DNA from: Collinsella sp. OM04-5
Lineage (GTDB): Bacteria > Actinomycetota > Coriobacteriia > Coriobacteriales > Coriobacteriaceae
Direction of reading: 5' to 3'
DNA: 64,000 nucleotides
Assembly (NCBI RefSeq): GCF_003439125.1
Contig: NZ_QSUU01000003.1
Span: forward strand, 92,253-156,252
Positions 18,817 to 27,478 of this stretch are shown one piece after another. A program made the position numbers and the translations under genes. The first letter of the stretch is position 1, and every line of letters begins with the position of its first letter. Below the pieces are notes generated by a model. The model ran no database searches. It was given only the letters and a program-made list of their open reading frames with translations, and had not been told where the DNA came from.

Positions 18817-19539
18817 CTAGGCCGCGAGGGCCTGATTCCGGAACTCCTCCGGGGTCAGGCCCTTCAATCTTACCTGCCTCCGGCTCGTGTTCCAGTGGAC
18901 TATGTATTCCTCCAGGTCGCGTTTGAAATCCTCGAACGTCTCCCACTCGCGGCCCCGGTAGAACTCGTCCTTGACGTGGCCGAAGAGCTGCTCGGTGGCG
19001 GCGTTGTCGATGCAGTTCGCCTTCCTGGACATGCTCTGGACGATGCCTGCGGCCTCGAGCCTGGATGTGTACGAGGCGTGCTGGTACTGCCAGCCCCGGT
19101 CCGAGTGCATGGTCGGGGCGGCGCCCTCGGGGATCTTGGACAGCAGCTCGTCGAGCATCCTGACCTGCTGGGCCATGTCGGGCGTGGTCGATATGTCGCT
19201 CGCCACAATCTCCTTGGTGCAGAAGTCCAGCGTCGGGGCCCAGTAGGCCTTGCCGCCCGCCACCTTGAACTCGGTGACGTCCGTTCCCAGCTTCCGCCAC
19301 GGGGCCCCGGCGTCGAAATCCCTTGCGATCACGTTCTCGAACGTCCTGCCGACGACGCCCCTGTACGAGTTGTACCTGTGGTAGGCCGTCTCGCGTCTGA
19401 TACCGCAGCGAATCCACATCTCGCGCATCATCTCGAGCACGGTCTTGTCGGCTATCACGGCCCCCTCTTCCGCCCTGAGGCACATCGCTATCTGCCGGTG
19501 CCCGCAGCCGTTGGCAGTGCGCGAGAAGATCTCGGCGAC
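18817..19539 (-). pseudogene. IS3-family transposase OrfB, 5'-truncated
   Basis: Integrase catalytic region homologous to OrfB of the intact copy, beginning at the AEIFSRTANGCGHRQIAM segment and missing the N-terminal part. The acidic triad is still readable: D in GTDVTEF, D in HSDRGWQYQ, E in AATEQLFGHVKDEF. No ribosome binding site or orfA frameshift remains, so it is unlikely to be made. Protein divergence from the intact copy shows a separate, older insertion. Confidence 0.85.
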
Positions 19540-19576
19540 CGCCGGCGGCCTTCTGCTCGTATGTGTACCTGCCCTG

Positions 19577-19762
19577 CTATCCGTCCATGCGCAGCAGCAC
19601 CTCGCTCCCGAATGCGCGGTATATCTCCTGCCATCTTCTCACGGCTTCCGCGGGAAGCGAAAGGGCGATCGCGGCAGATTTATACCCGTGCCCGAGCTCG
19701 AAGAGCCCTATGGCCGACTTCCTGGCCTCGATATCATGCTTCACTCTCAAATCAACGCGCAT
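19577..19762 (-). pseudogene. IS3-family OrfA fragment
   Basis: N-terminal helix-turn-helix part of OrfA from MRVDLRVKHDIEARKSA to a premature stop after about 61 codons, followed by a short non-coding remnant and a jump into orfB. Related to but clearly divergent from OrfA of the intact element. Confidence 0.75.
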
Positions 19763-19833
19763 AAAGAAAGCCTCCCATTTCTCATGTCCAAGAAATGGGA
19801 GGCAGTTCATTCAAAGCCATGGCAGGCCATTAC

Positions 19834-22800
19834 TTATTTATCGTTCCGCCTCTTCTTGCGGTTGTATTCGAGCAGCAAACCTAAAGAAGTCAAAGCAGAT
19901 CCGGCAACTGCCAGCGGAAGAACCGGCAGCAGTCTCTCCCCTGTCGAAGCCAGGGCACCCGGCTCGGTGGTCTTGGTCTGGGAGGCGGGGTCGGCCTTGG
20001 TCTCGCCGCCGTTCTCGTCGAAGGTCACGGTGACGTCGCGGGGCACCCACTTCCACTGGGCGTAGACGGTCGTGGACCTGGAGACCTCGGTCTTGTCGGT
20101 GAACTGATCGCCCGAGCCGTCCCTCTCGGTGTTCCAGCCGTCGAACGCCCAGCCCTTGCGGGTCGGGGCGGTCTTGGGCAGCGCGAAGGTGAACGAGGTC
20201 TTGCCCGGCTCGGTGGTCTTGGTCTGGGAGGCGGGGTCGGCCTTGGTCTCGCCGCCGTTCTCGTCGAAGGTCACGGTGACGTCGCGGGGCACCCACTTCC
20301 ACTGGGCGTAGACGGTCGTGGACCTGGAGACCTCGGTCTTGTCGGTGAACTGATCGCCCGAGCCGTCCCTCTCGGTGTTCCAGCCGTCGAACGCCCAGCC
20401 CTTGCGGGTCGGGGCGGTCTTGGGCAGCGCGAAGGTGAACGAGGTCTTGCCCGGCTCGGTGGTCTTGGTCTGGGAGGCGGGGTCGGCCTTGGTCTCGCCG
20501 CCGTTCTCGTCGAAGGTCACGGTGACGTCGCGGGGCACCCACTTCCACTGGGCGTAGACGGTCGTGGACCTGGAGACCTCGGTCTTGTCGGTGAACTGAT
20601 CGCCCGAGCCGTCCCTCTCGGTGTTCCAGCCGTCGAACGCCCAGCCCTTGCGGGTCGGGGCGGTCTTGGGCAGCGCGAAGGTGAACGAGGTCTTGCCCGG
20701 CTCGGTGGTCTTGGTCTGGGAGGCGGGGTCGGCCTTGGTCTCGCCGCCGTTCTCGTCGAAGGTCACGGTGACGTCGCGGGGCACCCACTTCCACTGGGCG
20801 TAGACGGTCGTGGACCTGGAGACCTCGGTCTTGTCGGTGAACTGATCGCCCGAGCCGTCCCTCTCGGTGTTCCAGCCGTCGAACGCCCAGCCCTTGCGGG
20901 TCGGGGCGGTCTTGGGCAGCGCGAAGGTGTAACTGTCCTTATCTGCAGTCTTATCTTGCAAAAACTTTTGAGGATAAGCAGGATCGTATGCGCCATTATC
21001 ATCAAAAGTCAGCGATAACTTTGCTGCGACCTGCCACATGTGAAAATCATCAGTACCGTCGGCATCCCTGAAGCGCTTAAGGTAATAGCCCTCACCAACC
21101 GCATCCTCGTTGCCAAGAATAAAAGTGCTTTGCTTAGGTGCATCACCACTAGCTTTGGAGAGTACGTAGTTATCTCCGAGTGACGGCAGTTTCAAATTCT
21201 GCCAATTGTTCGGATCCACCGTATTAACAGTAGTCTTCCCTGACGATTCCCCTTTTACAATAAGGGGAATGTCGCCGCCATCATCCGTGCCATCATAGTT
21301 ATTAGTGACAGCTGGCAGTCTAATTTCAGCGTCATCGCCACGGTAATTTCCTTGGAATAATGCGGGTGCCATTAAGGCAAGTGTGCCCTTATTAATAACG
21401 GCACCTTTCAAATTACTTGAACCGTGATCGATGAGAATGCCCTTACTGCCAATAGAGGTGGTTCCCTTAACGAAAATATCGTTATAGTTTTTCGCAGTAT
21501 TGTATTGTTGCTCCCAAGTACCATTGATATCGACATAACCATATACGTAGGCTTGAGAGCCAGCTGTCGTCAAAACGCTGCCCTCATCTACCCGAAGGCC
21601 ATTGTCTTCAATTAATTCATAGCTAGAAGCATTGTTGCAACCAAATTTGGTCGTTACATTTGTATTCGATTGACCAGTAATAGCGATCTTATTTACAGAA
21701 GAAATCGTACCGGCCGTAATTTCGGAGTTATCAGTAACATTCAATGCAGATGCGTACTTAATATAAGGAATCTCAGCCACAGTCCCTGCAATATTGATTG
21801 TGGGAGAAGAAGACCCCTTGGGAAGCCCATAGTACACACCCGTAACGCCCGTAGCTATTTCCGGTCGTCCAGCAATATTAATGAAGGAACCGTCAGAAAT
21901 CGATACATTCTTGTTCGAAGTCAACGAAACGTAGCCAACACTGCCGCTATTCAGACTGATAGATAGCTTTCCTCTAGCCTTTACGCTCGATCCCTCATCC
22001 GACGAATTGGTCAGGTCGTTCTCGCAGAAAACATACCCATGAGAATCGCCCGCTTCATCCCTCAGCTCAACACCAGAAGCGTTCACGGCGATATCACCGT
22101 TTACAGCACTCCACTCTGCTCCATAAATAGAGCCAACATGGGAGCCGTGGACATTAACGGTAATAGATCCGCCAACGTTCGCTTTCTTCGAACCTTCAAT
22201 AAAAGGGACATCATTGGGTATCGATCCACCTTTATCCCAGCCCCAAACATTCTCGTAAGCATCGATAACGACATCGCCATCGACCTCATAAACTCCATCT
22301 GGGAGCATTTGTCCTGCGCCAATTATTGGCCAATTGCTATTAAGACGAAGCATTTTGTCGGTGTTTTCATAAGTACTGCTGCCCGCAATAATATGAATGT
22401 TGCCTTTAATAGGCGCAGGGTCACCAAAATGACCGCAAATTTCATTTACCCGACCCGAGCGAACATCAAGCGTCACGTTGCCGCGCATCTCGCAACCGTA
22501 AGTGCCTTCGATAGCAGGAGAAACTTCGGAGTTGGCATTGTCGTAAACAAGCGTGGCGTTACCACCTACATAAACAGCAGGAAAGCCGTTTCCATCGCCG
22601 CTCGACCCATCGCCGCGCATGCAACCGGGATTAACGTGATTACCGCTAGCCATGCGAAGGTTACCGCTGATCTCAAGATAGGTGTCATGCTCGACGGACC
22701 CTTGATATGAACCACCGATGACGTCATGAAGGCCAGCGCCACTACCAGGATTGATATATCCAGACGCGGCTATCACCACATGTGTGTGATCGACAGTCGA

Positions 22801-23472
22801 CCTATAGCCACCGCCATAAAGTGTTTCAGAGAGGTTGAGCTCGCAGTTACGAGTGAAAACGGTATCGAAACCATTGCAATAGAATTTTCCTGAACCAACC
22901 ACTTCGACGTTGTCAAAAGTACAAGATCCGGAAAGCATGGCACGGTTGGAGAAGTGCAAGGTTGCGCGATTATCACCGTCACTCGTCACGGTAATCTTCT
23001 TGTTAGCAACGCCGAAAGTCGAAACGTAATCTTGGGTCGGCACCACAAAAGACGAGCCGCCTTTTAGGACAAGTCTGATCTCCGATAAATTATCGGAGGC
23101 GATTTTATTCAGCGCATCCTCAAATGTTGATTGATCATTAACTTGATAAACACCAGATTCTGCTGCATCAGAATTCGATTCATCAGATGTTTCATTCACA
23201 TTCACATCGTTTGACTGCTTATCCGAGACATCAGATTCAGGTTTTTGATCATCACTTGAAACCGTATTGTCGTTAGACGAAGCCTCGACCGCCCCCCCCC
23301 TTGACCCAGAATCACTATCAGCAGATTCATTAGACAGATTCTCCGAAGTCGTGTTTTGCTGAGGGTCATTATTCACTATTACGTCAGCAAATACGCTCGT
23401 AGGAATCGTATTAAACACGAACAAAAAAGAGACGAGCCAAACGAGAGCTCGCCTGCAGCGTGGCAATCTCAC
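19834..23472 (-). CDS. Large cell-wall-anchored surface protein with InlB-type repeats
   Basis: 1212-residue secreted protein. Seen: basic N-terminus, hydrophobic core and a likely signal peptidase site after VFA near residue 29; a Ser/Asp/Asn-rich stretch to about residue 110; a long Asn/Gly/Ser-rich region (about 110-800) that looks like a right-handed beta-helix; four near-identical 82-residue units (about 840-1165), each holding a Flg_new/InlB B-repeat with GWAFDGWNTERDGSG and a VYAQWKW end; then an LASTG sortase motif, a hydrophobic segment and an RKKRR tail. LAxTG is the signal used by class E sortases of actinobacteria. The start is a GTG after AGGGCGG. The beta-helix region is richer in A and T than flanking genes, which suggests transfer. 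A run of nine G residues lies at codons 57-60. Probable role: adhesion; the ligand is unknown. Confidence 0.88.
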   Translation of the reverse strand: MRLPRCRRALVWLVSFLFVFNTIPTSVFADVIVNNDPQQNTTSENLSNESADSDSGSRGGAVEASSNDNTVSSDDQKPESDVSDKQSNDVNVNETSDESNSDAAESGVYQVNDQSTFEDALNKIASDNLSEIRLVLKGGSSFVVPTQDYVSTFGVANKKITVTSDGDNRATLHFSNRAMLSGSCTFDNVEVVGSGKFYCNGFDTVFTRNCELNLSETLYGGGYRSTVDHTHVVIAASGYINPGSGAGLHDVIGGSYQGSVEHDTYLEISGNLRMASGNHVNPGCMRGDGSSGDGNGFPAVYVGGNATLVYDNANSEVSPAIEGTYGCEMRGNVTLDVRSGRVNEICGHFGDPAPIKGNIHIIAGSSTYENTDKMLRLNSNWPIIGAGQMLPDGVYEVDGDVVIDAYENVWGWDKGGSIPNDVPFIEGSKKANVGGSITVNVHGSHVGSIYGAEWSAVNGDIAVNASGVELRDEAGDSHGYVFCENDLTNSSDEGSSVKARGKLSISLNSGSVGYVSLTSNKNVSISDGSFINIAGRPEIATGVTGVYYGLPKGSSSPTINIAGTVAEIPYIKYASALNVTDNSEITAGTISSVNKIAITGQSNTNVTTKFGCNNASSYELIEDNGLRVDEGSVLTTAGSQAYVYGYVDINGTWEQQYNTAKNYNDIFVKGTTSIGSKGILIDHGSSNLKGAVINKGTLALMAPALFQGNYRGDDAEIRLPAVTNNYDGTDDGGDIPLIVKGESSGKTTVNTVDPNNWQNLKLPSLGDNYVLSKASGDAPKQSTFILGNEDAVGEGYYLKRFRDADGTDDFHMWQVAAKLSLTFDDNGAYDPAYPQKFLQDKTADKDSYTFALPKTAPTRKGWAFDGWNTERDGSGDQFTDKTEVSRSTTVYAQWKWVPRDVTVTFDENGGETKADPASQTKTTEPGKTSFTFALPKTAPTRKGWAFDGWNTERDGSGDQFTDKTEVSRSTTVYAQWKWVPRDVTVTFDENGGETKADPASQTKTTEPGKTSFTFALPKTAPTRKGWAFDGWNTERDGSGDQFTDKTEVSRSTTVYAQWKWVPRDVTVTFDENGGETKADPASQTKTTEPGKTSFTFALPKTAPTRKGWAFDGWNTERDGSGDQFTDKTEVSRSTTVYAQWKWVPRDVTVTFDENGGETKADPASQTKTTEPGALASTGERLLPVLPLAVAGSALTSLGLLLEYNRKKRRNDK
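19966..20931 (-). repeat. Four tandem near-identical 246-bp units in the surface protein gene
   Basis: Unit period of 246 bp (82 codons), visible for example from the same words at 20129, 20375 and 20621. The units look identical over long stretches at DNA level, so they arose recently or are kept alike by recombination, and their number may vary between strains. The first and last units are partial at the borders. Confidence 0.92.
23292..23300 (-). repeat. Homopolymer of nine G residues in the surface protein coding strand
   Basis: Nine C on the plus strand, G9 in the coding strand at about codons 57-60, just after the signal peptide. The tract is in frame here; loss or gain of one base would stop translation early. 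Confidence 0.9.
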
Positions 23473-23583
23473 AAACCGCCCTTTCTACTCAACTGACATG
23501 AACCGGTAAAGGGCGACAAAATACCCAGAGGCAAAGGCATATATTTCACTCTTACTGAATGTACTGTCTGGCACATTGGTTTT

Positions 23584-23611
23584 AGTTTAATACCAGTGTT
23601 TTGTCTGACAA
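23584..23611 (-). promoter_or_regulatory. Possible promoter of the surface protein gene
   Basis: Minus strand TTGTCA (23606-23611) and TAAACT (23584-23589) with a 16-bp spacer. The -35 overlaps an inverted repeat, TTGTC-T-GACAA. It lies about 110 nt before the GTG start. Weak match at -10. Confidence 0.35.
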
Positions 23612-23795
23612 GAGAACGCGTTTATTGCCATGAAATAGAAACGACCAAAAATTAGTGTCACGACCAGCCAGAATTGATCGATGTGCATTAATTTCCTAAG
23701 ACCTAATGAACAAACAATGAACAAACTCCACACCATAGCCATGGGGAAACTAGGAATTCGCCCGGAGAAGACGTTCGGCTTTTAGTTAAATAGTT

Positions 23796-23823
23796 AAAAC
23801 GCTTCAGTTTATTGAAGCGTTTT
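23796..23823. repeat. Inverted repeat about 95 bp upstream of adhE
   Basis: AAAACGCTTCA and its exact complement TGAAGCGTTTT with a 6-base loop. A T run on both sides makes it possible as a bidirectional terminator, or an operator for adhE. I could not match it to the known Rex consensus. Confidence 0.5.
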
Positions 23824-23916
23824 AGTGTGCCTTTTACAGGAATCTTACCACTCACCGAATTATTTATTGCTATCATGCAAGACGTAGGGTAAATCTCCGA
23901 TCGCAAGGAGACACAA

Positions 23917-26565
23917 ATGGTGAAAAAGTCACCGGAAAACACTACTCCCGCAATTGTGGACAACGTAGAGGCGCTTGAGGCTAAGCTCGCTCAGATGCGA
24001 GAGGCCCAGGCGCTTTTTGCTACGTACACGCAGGAGCAGGTCGACAAGATCTTCTATGAGGCCGCCATGGCCGCCAACAAGGCTCGTATCCCGTTGGCGA
24101 AGATGGCCATCGAGGAGACCGGCCGCGGCGTTCTTGAGGACAAGGTCATCAAGAACCACTACGCCGCAGAGTACATCTACAACGCTTACAAGAACACCAA
24201 GACCTGTGGTGTCCTGGAGCGCGACGAGGCCTACGGCATCACCAAGATCGCCGAGCCCATCGGCATCGTGGGCGCCGTCATCCCGACGACCAACCCCACC
24301 TCCACTGCGATCTTCAAGACGCTGATCAGCCTGAAGACCCGCAACGCCATCATCATCTCCCCGCACCCGGCTGCCGCCAAGTGCACCATCGCCGCCGCTA
24401 AGCTCGTGCTTGACGCCGCCGTCAAGGCCGGTGCCCCCGAGGGCATCATCGGCTGGGTCGATGTCCCCTCCATCGAGCTGACCAACATGGTCATGCGCGA
24501 CGTCGACATCATCCTCGCCACCGGTGGCCCGGGCATGGTCAAGGCCGCCTACTCCTCGGGCAAGCCCGCCTTGGGCGTTGGCGCCGGTAACACCCCGGTC
24601 GTCATCGACGACACCGCCGACGTGCTGCTCGCCGTCAACTCCATCATCCACTCCAAGACCTTCGACAACGGCATGATCTGCGCTTCCGAGCAGTCCGTGA
24701 CCGTCATCGACACCATCTATGACCAGGTTAAGGCCGAGTTCCAGAAGCGCGGCTGCTACTTCGTCAAGCAGGGTGCCGAGATGGAGGCCCTGCGTGCCGC
24801 CATGTTCAAGAACGGCGCCCTCGATCACCGCATTCCCGGCATGGCTGCCGCCAAGATCGCCGAGCTCGCCGGCATCGAGGTTCCCGCCAAGACCAAGATC
24901 CTGATCGCCGAGGTCACCTCCACCGACCCCGCCAAGGAAGAGTTCTCCCACGAGAAGCTTTCCCCGGTCCTGGCCATGTATCACGCCAAGGACTTCCAGG
25001 AGGCAGTCGACAAGGCCGAGCACCTGGTGCTCGCCGGTGGCCCGGGCCACACCGCCTCTCTGTACGTGCACCCCGCTCAGGCCGAGAAGATCAGCCTGTT
25101 CGAGCACGTCATGAAGGCCTGTCGTATCGTCATCAATACCCCGTCCTCGCACGGCGGCATCGGTGACCTGTACAACTTTGGCATGAAGCCGTCTCTGACC
25201 CTGGGCTGCGGCTCCTGGGGCGGCAACTCCGTCTCCGAGAACGTTGGGGTGAAGCACTTGATCAACGTTAAGACTGTGGCCGAGCGCCGTGAGAACATGC
25301 TGTGGTTCCGCGCTCCCGAGAAGGTCTACTTCAAGAAGGGTTCCACGCCCGTCGCCCTCGACGAGCTCGGTACCGTCATGGGCAAGAAGCGCGCCTTCAT
25401 CGTCACCGACCAGTTCCTCTTCAAGAATGGCAACACCCGCGCCATCGAGGCCAAGCTCGACGAGATGGGCATCGCCCACGACTGCTTCTACGACGTCGAG
25501 CCCGATCCGTCGCTGCAGTGCGCACGTCGCGGCGCCAAGCAGATGGCTCTCTTTGAGCCTGACGTGATCATCGCCGTCGGCGGTGGCTCCGCTATGGACG
25601 CCGGCAAGATCATGTGGATGATGTACGAGCACCCCGAGTGCAAGTTTGAGGACATGGCCATGGACTTCATGGACATCCGCAAGCGTATCTTCACTTTCCC
25701 CGAGATGGGCAAGAAGGCCTACTTCGTCGCCGTCCCGACCTCTTCGGGTACCGGCTCCGAGTGCACGCCGTTCGCCATCATCACCGACAAGGAGACCGGC
25801 ATCAAGTGGCCGCTCGCCGACTACGCGCTGCTCCCCAACATGGCTATCGTCGACGCCGACAACTGCATGACCGCCCCGCGCGGCCTGACCGCTGCCTCCG
25901 GCATCGACGTCATGACCCACGCCATCGAGTCCTACGTCTCCATCATGGCTTCCGACTACACCAAGGGCCTCTCCGAGCGCGCTGCTAAGCTCGTCTTCGA
26001 GAACCTGCCCTCCAGCTTCACGAACGGCGCCAAGGACCTGCATGCCCGCGAGGAGATGCACAACGCCTCTTGCATGGCCGGTATGGCCTTCGCCAACGCC
26101 TTCCTGGGCCTCAACCACTCCATGGCTCACAAGCTCGGCGCCTTCCATCACCTGCCCCACGGCCTCGCCAACGCCGTCATCCTGACCCGCGTTATGCGCT
26201 ACAACGCCGCCGAGGCTCCCGTCAAGATGGGTACCTTCTCCCAGTATCCTTACCCCAACGCGCTGCACAACTACGCCGAGATGGCCAAGTACTGCGGCAT
26301 CGAGGGCAAGGACGACAAGGAGGTCTTCGAGAACTTCATCACGAAGCTCGAGGAGCTCAAGGACTTCATCGGCGTCAAGAAGACCATCGCCGACTACGGT
26401 GTTGACGAGCAGTACTTCCTCGACACCCTCGACGAGATGACAGAGCAGGCATTCAACGACCAGTGCACCGGCGCCAACCCGCGCTACCCGCTCATGAGCG
26501 AGATCAAGGAGCTCTACCTGGACGCCTACTACGGCCGCGAGCCTCAGGACTACGCCGTCTGCTAG
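23917..26565 (+). CDS. adhE: Bifunctional acetaldehyde-CoA / alcohol dehydrogenase AdhE
   Basis: Fermentative enzyme that reduces acetyl-CoA to acetaldehyde and then ethanol, regenerating NAD; forms spirosome filaments in other bacteria. Seen: N-terminal aldehyde dehydrogenase domain (about 1-440) with the catalytic cysteine in DNGMICASEQS, a linker, and a C-terminal iron-dependent alcohol dehydrogenase domain with GGGSAMDAGKIMW and the metal-binding histidines of GLNHSMAHKLGAFHHLPHG. 882 residues, full length. AAGGAG lies upstream of the ATG. Codon use is strongly C/G-ending, as for a highly expressed gene, and this creates a full-length antisense open frame that is not a gene. Confidence 0.97.
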   Translation: MVKKSPENTTPAIVDNVEALEAKLAQMREAQALFATYTQEQVDKIFYEAAMAANKARIPLAKMAIEETGRGVLEDKVIKNHYAAEYIYNAYKNTKTCGVLERDEAYGITKIAEPIGIVGAVIPTTNPTSTAIFKTLISLKTRNAIIISPHPAAAKCTIAAAKLVLDAAVKAGAPEGIIGWVDVPSIELTNMVMRDVDIILATGGPGMVKAAYSSGKPALGVGAGNTPVVIDDTADVLLAVNSIIHSKTFDNGMICASEQSVTVIDTIYDQVKAEFQKRGCYFVKQGAEMEALRAAMFKNGALDHRIPGMAAAKIAELAGIEVPAKTKILIAEVTSTDPAKEEFSHEKLSPVLAMYHAKDFQEAVDKAEHLVLAGGPGHTASLYVHPAQAEKISLFEHVMKACRIVINTPSSHGGIGDLYNFGMKPSLTLGCGSWGGNSVSENVGVKHLINVKTVAERRENMLWFRAPEKVYFKKGSTPVALDELGTVMGKKRAFIVTDQFLFKNGNTRAIEAKLDEMGIAHDCFYDVEPDPSLQCARRGAKQMALFEPDVIIAVGGGSAMDAGKIMWMMYEHPECKFEDMAMDFMDIRKRIFTFPEMGKKAYFVAVPTSSGTGSECTPFAIITDKETGIKWPLADYALLPNMAIVDADNCMTAPRGLTAASGIDVMTHAIESYVSIMASDYTKGLSERAAKLVFENLPSSFTNGAKDLHAREEMHNASCMAGMAFANAFLGLNHSMAHKLGAFHHLPHGLANAVILTRVMRYNAAEAPVKMGTFSQYPYPNALHNYAEMAKYCGIEGKDDKEVFENFITKLEELKDFIGVKKTIADYGVDEQYFLDTLDEMTEQAFNDQCTGANPRYPLMSEIKELYLDAYYGREPQDYAVC

Positions 26566-26584
26566 TTTTAGCACGGTTTTTAAC

Positions 26585-26619
26585 GGCGGGGGTGCACGGG
26601 TGTTTCACACACCCCCGCC
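26585..26619 (+). terminator. GC-rich hairpin between adhE and the kinase gene
   Basis: 10-bp perfect stem GGCGGGGGTG/CACCCCCGCC with a 15-base loop. It is followed by only scattered T residues, so it may be a leaky terminator that lets some transcripts reach the downstream gene, or an mRNA-stabilising structure. Confidence 0.55.
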
Positions 26620-26653
26620 GTCGCTTCTATCGCATCGTTGAAAGGATGCAACC

Positions 26654-27418
26654 ATGCTGCTACCCGATTCCAAGACCGAGCTCGTCCGCCGTGGCAACAA
26701 GGTCGTTTACGACCTGGGCGACAAGATCGTCAAGGTCTTTAACGAGACCAAGCCTGTCTCCGACGTGTTCAACGAGGCTTTGAATCTTGCCCGCATCAAT
26801 GAGTGCGGCATCCGCAGCCCCAAGGCTCTCGAGGTTTCCCAGCTCGAGAACGCCAACGGCTGGGCGCTCGTGACCGAGAAGGTTCCGGGCACCACCCTTG
26901 CCGAGAAGATGACTGCCGAGCCCCAGCGCTTTGGTGAGTATCTCGAGATGTTCGTCGACCTCCAGATCGAGATCCACGGCTACACCTCCCCGCTGCTCAA
27001 CCGTCAGCGCGACAAGTTCGCCCGCATGATCGACAGCCTTGATCAGCTCAATGCCACCACGCGCTACAACCTTCAGGAGCGTCTGGACGGCATGACCAAG
27101 GAGTTCAAGGTCTGCCACGGCGACTTCAACCCCTCCAACGTCATCGTCGGCGACGACGGCCAGCTCTATGTGTGCGACTGGGCACACGCCACCCAGGGCT
27201 CCCCTGCTGCCGACGTTGCCACCACCTACCTGCTCTTCGCCCTCAACAGCAAGGATCAGGCTGAGGCCTACCTGGAGCTCTACTGCGACCGCGCTGACAT
27301 GCCCATGCAGGTCGTGCGTCAGTGGACGAGCATCGTCGCCGCTTCCGAGCTCGCTCGTAAGCGCAACGTGAACGATGAGTTCCTGAAGAACTGGATCGAC
27401 GTCGTCGATTATCAGTAA
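26654..27418 (+). CDS. Phosphotransferase-fold kinase (aminoglycoside/choline kinase superfamily)
   Basis: 254-residue protein of the APH superfamily. Seen: N-terminal lobe with KIVKVFNE (ATP-binding lysine), EKVPGTTL hinge region, the catalytic loop VCHGDFNPSNVIV (HGDxxxxN) and a metal-binding Asp in YVCDWAHATQGSPAADVA. AAAGGA precedes the ATG. It lies about 90 nt downstream of adhE on the same strand. The substrate cannot be read; small metabolites such as sugars, choline-like alcohols or aminoglycosides are all used by relatives. There is no sign that it is an acquired resistance gene: composition matches adhE. Confidence 0.8.
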   Translation: MLLPDSKTELVRRGNKVVYDLGDKIVKVFNETKPVSDVFNEALNLARINECGIRSPKALEVSQLENANGWALVTEKVPGTTLAEKMTAEPQRFGEYLEMFVDLQIEIHGYTSPLLNRQRDKFARMIDSLDQLNATTRYNLQERLDGMTKEFKVCHGDFNPSNVIVGDDGQLYVCDWAHATQGSPAADVATTYLLFALNSKDQAEAYLELYCDRADMPMQVVRQWTSIVAASELARKRNVNDEFLKNWIDVVDYQ

Positions 27419-27452
27419 TATCTGAGCGATTTATTTCGCATCGGAGGCACAA

Positions 27453-27470
27453 GAAAACCCCGCAGCTCAT
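27453..27470 (+). terminator. 5' arm of a terminator split by an IS element
   Basis: This 18-base arm pairs with 28906-28923 (16 Watson-Crick pairs plus 2 G-U). The second arm is followed by TTTT. Without the IS the two arms would form the terminator of the kinase gene 35 nt after its stop codon. The IS lies exactly in the loop. Confidence 0.85.
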
Positions 27471-27478
27471 TATGAACT

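Larger units (their letters stand above)
18779..19809 (-). mobile_element. Decayed IS3-family element with internal deletion
   Basis: Bounded by 24-bp imperfect terminal inverted repeats at 18779-18802 (right end) and 19786-19809 (left end), both TG...CA at the tips. The left repeat is identical to that of the intact element at 27473; the right one differs. The element is 1031 bp against 1431 bp for the intact copy because the end of orfA and the start of orfB are missing. No matching target duplication is visible. It lies directly downstream of the large surface protein gene. Confidence 0.85.
23473..23916. other. Intergenic region between divergent surface protein gene and adhE
   Basis: About 440 bases, AT-richer than its surroundings. 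It holds the possible surface protein promoter, an 11-bp perfect inverted repeat at 23796-23823, and the adhE ribosome binding site. The minus-strand frame at 23703-23963 has no credible start or composition and is not called. Confidence 0.6.

Noticed and set aside
19838..20794. 318-codon frame within the surface protein repeats, same strand, other phase
   Set aside because: Repeats with a period divisible by three keep all phases open; the peptide is a basic low-complexity shadow.
19966..20931. Repeat array considered as a CRISPR
   Set aside because: Units are 246 bp, contiguous, with no spacers, and lie in frame inside a coding sequence.
23703..23963. 86-codon minus-strand frame between the surface protein gene and adhE
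   Set aside because: Overlaps the adhE start and the 23796 inverted repeat; no ribosome binding site and no coding-like composition.
23929..26574. 881-codon open frame antisense to the whole of adhE
   Set aside because: It mirrors adhE codon by codon. Strong C/G-ending codon use removes the complementary stop triplets, so a long antisense frame is expected. Its protein is low-complexity Gly/Val/Leu/Asp with no family pattern and no ribosome binding site.
26654..27418. Aminoglycoside resistance gene
   Set aside because: The HGDxxxxN loop is common to the whole kinase superfamily; nothing in composition or context points to acquired resistance.
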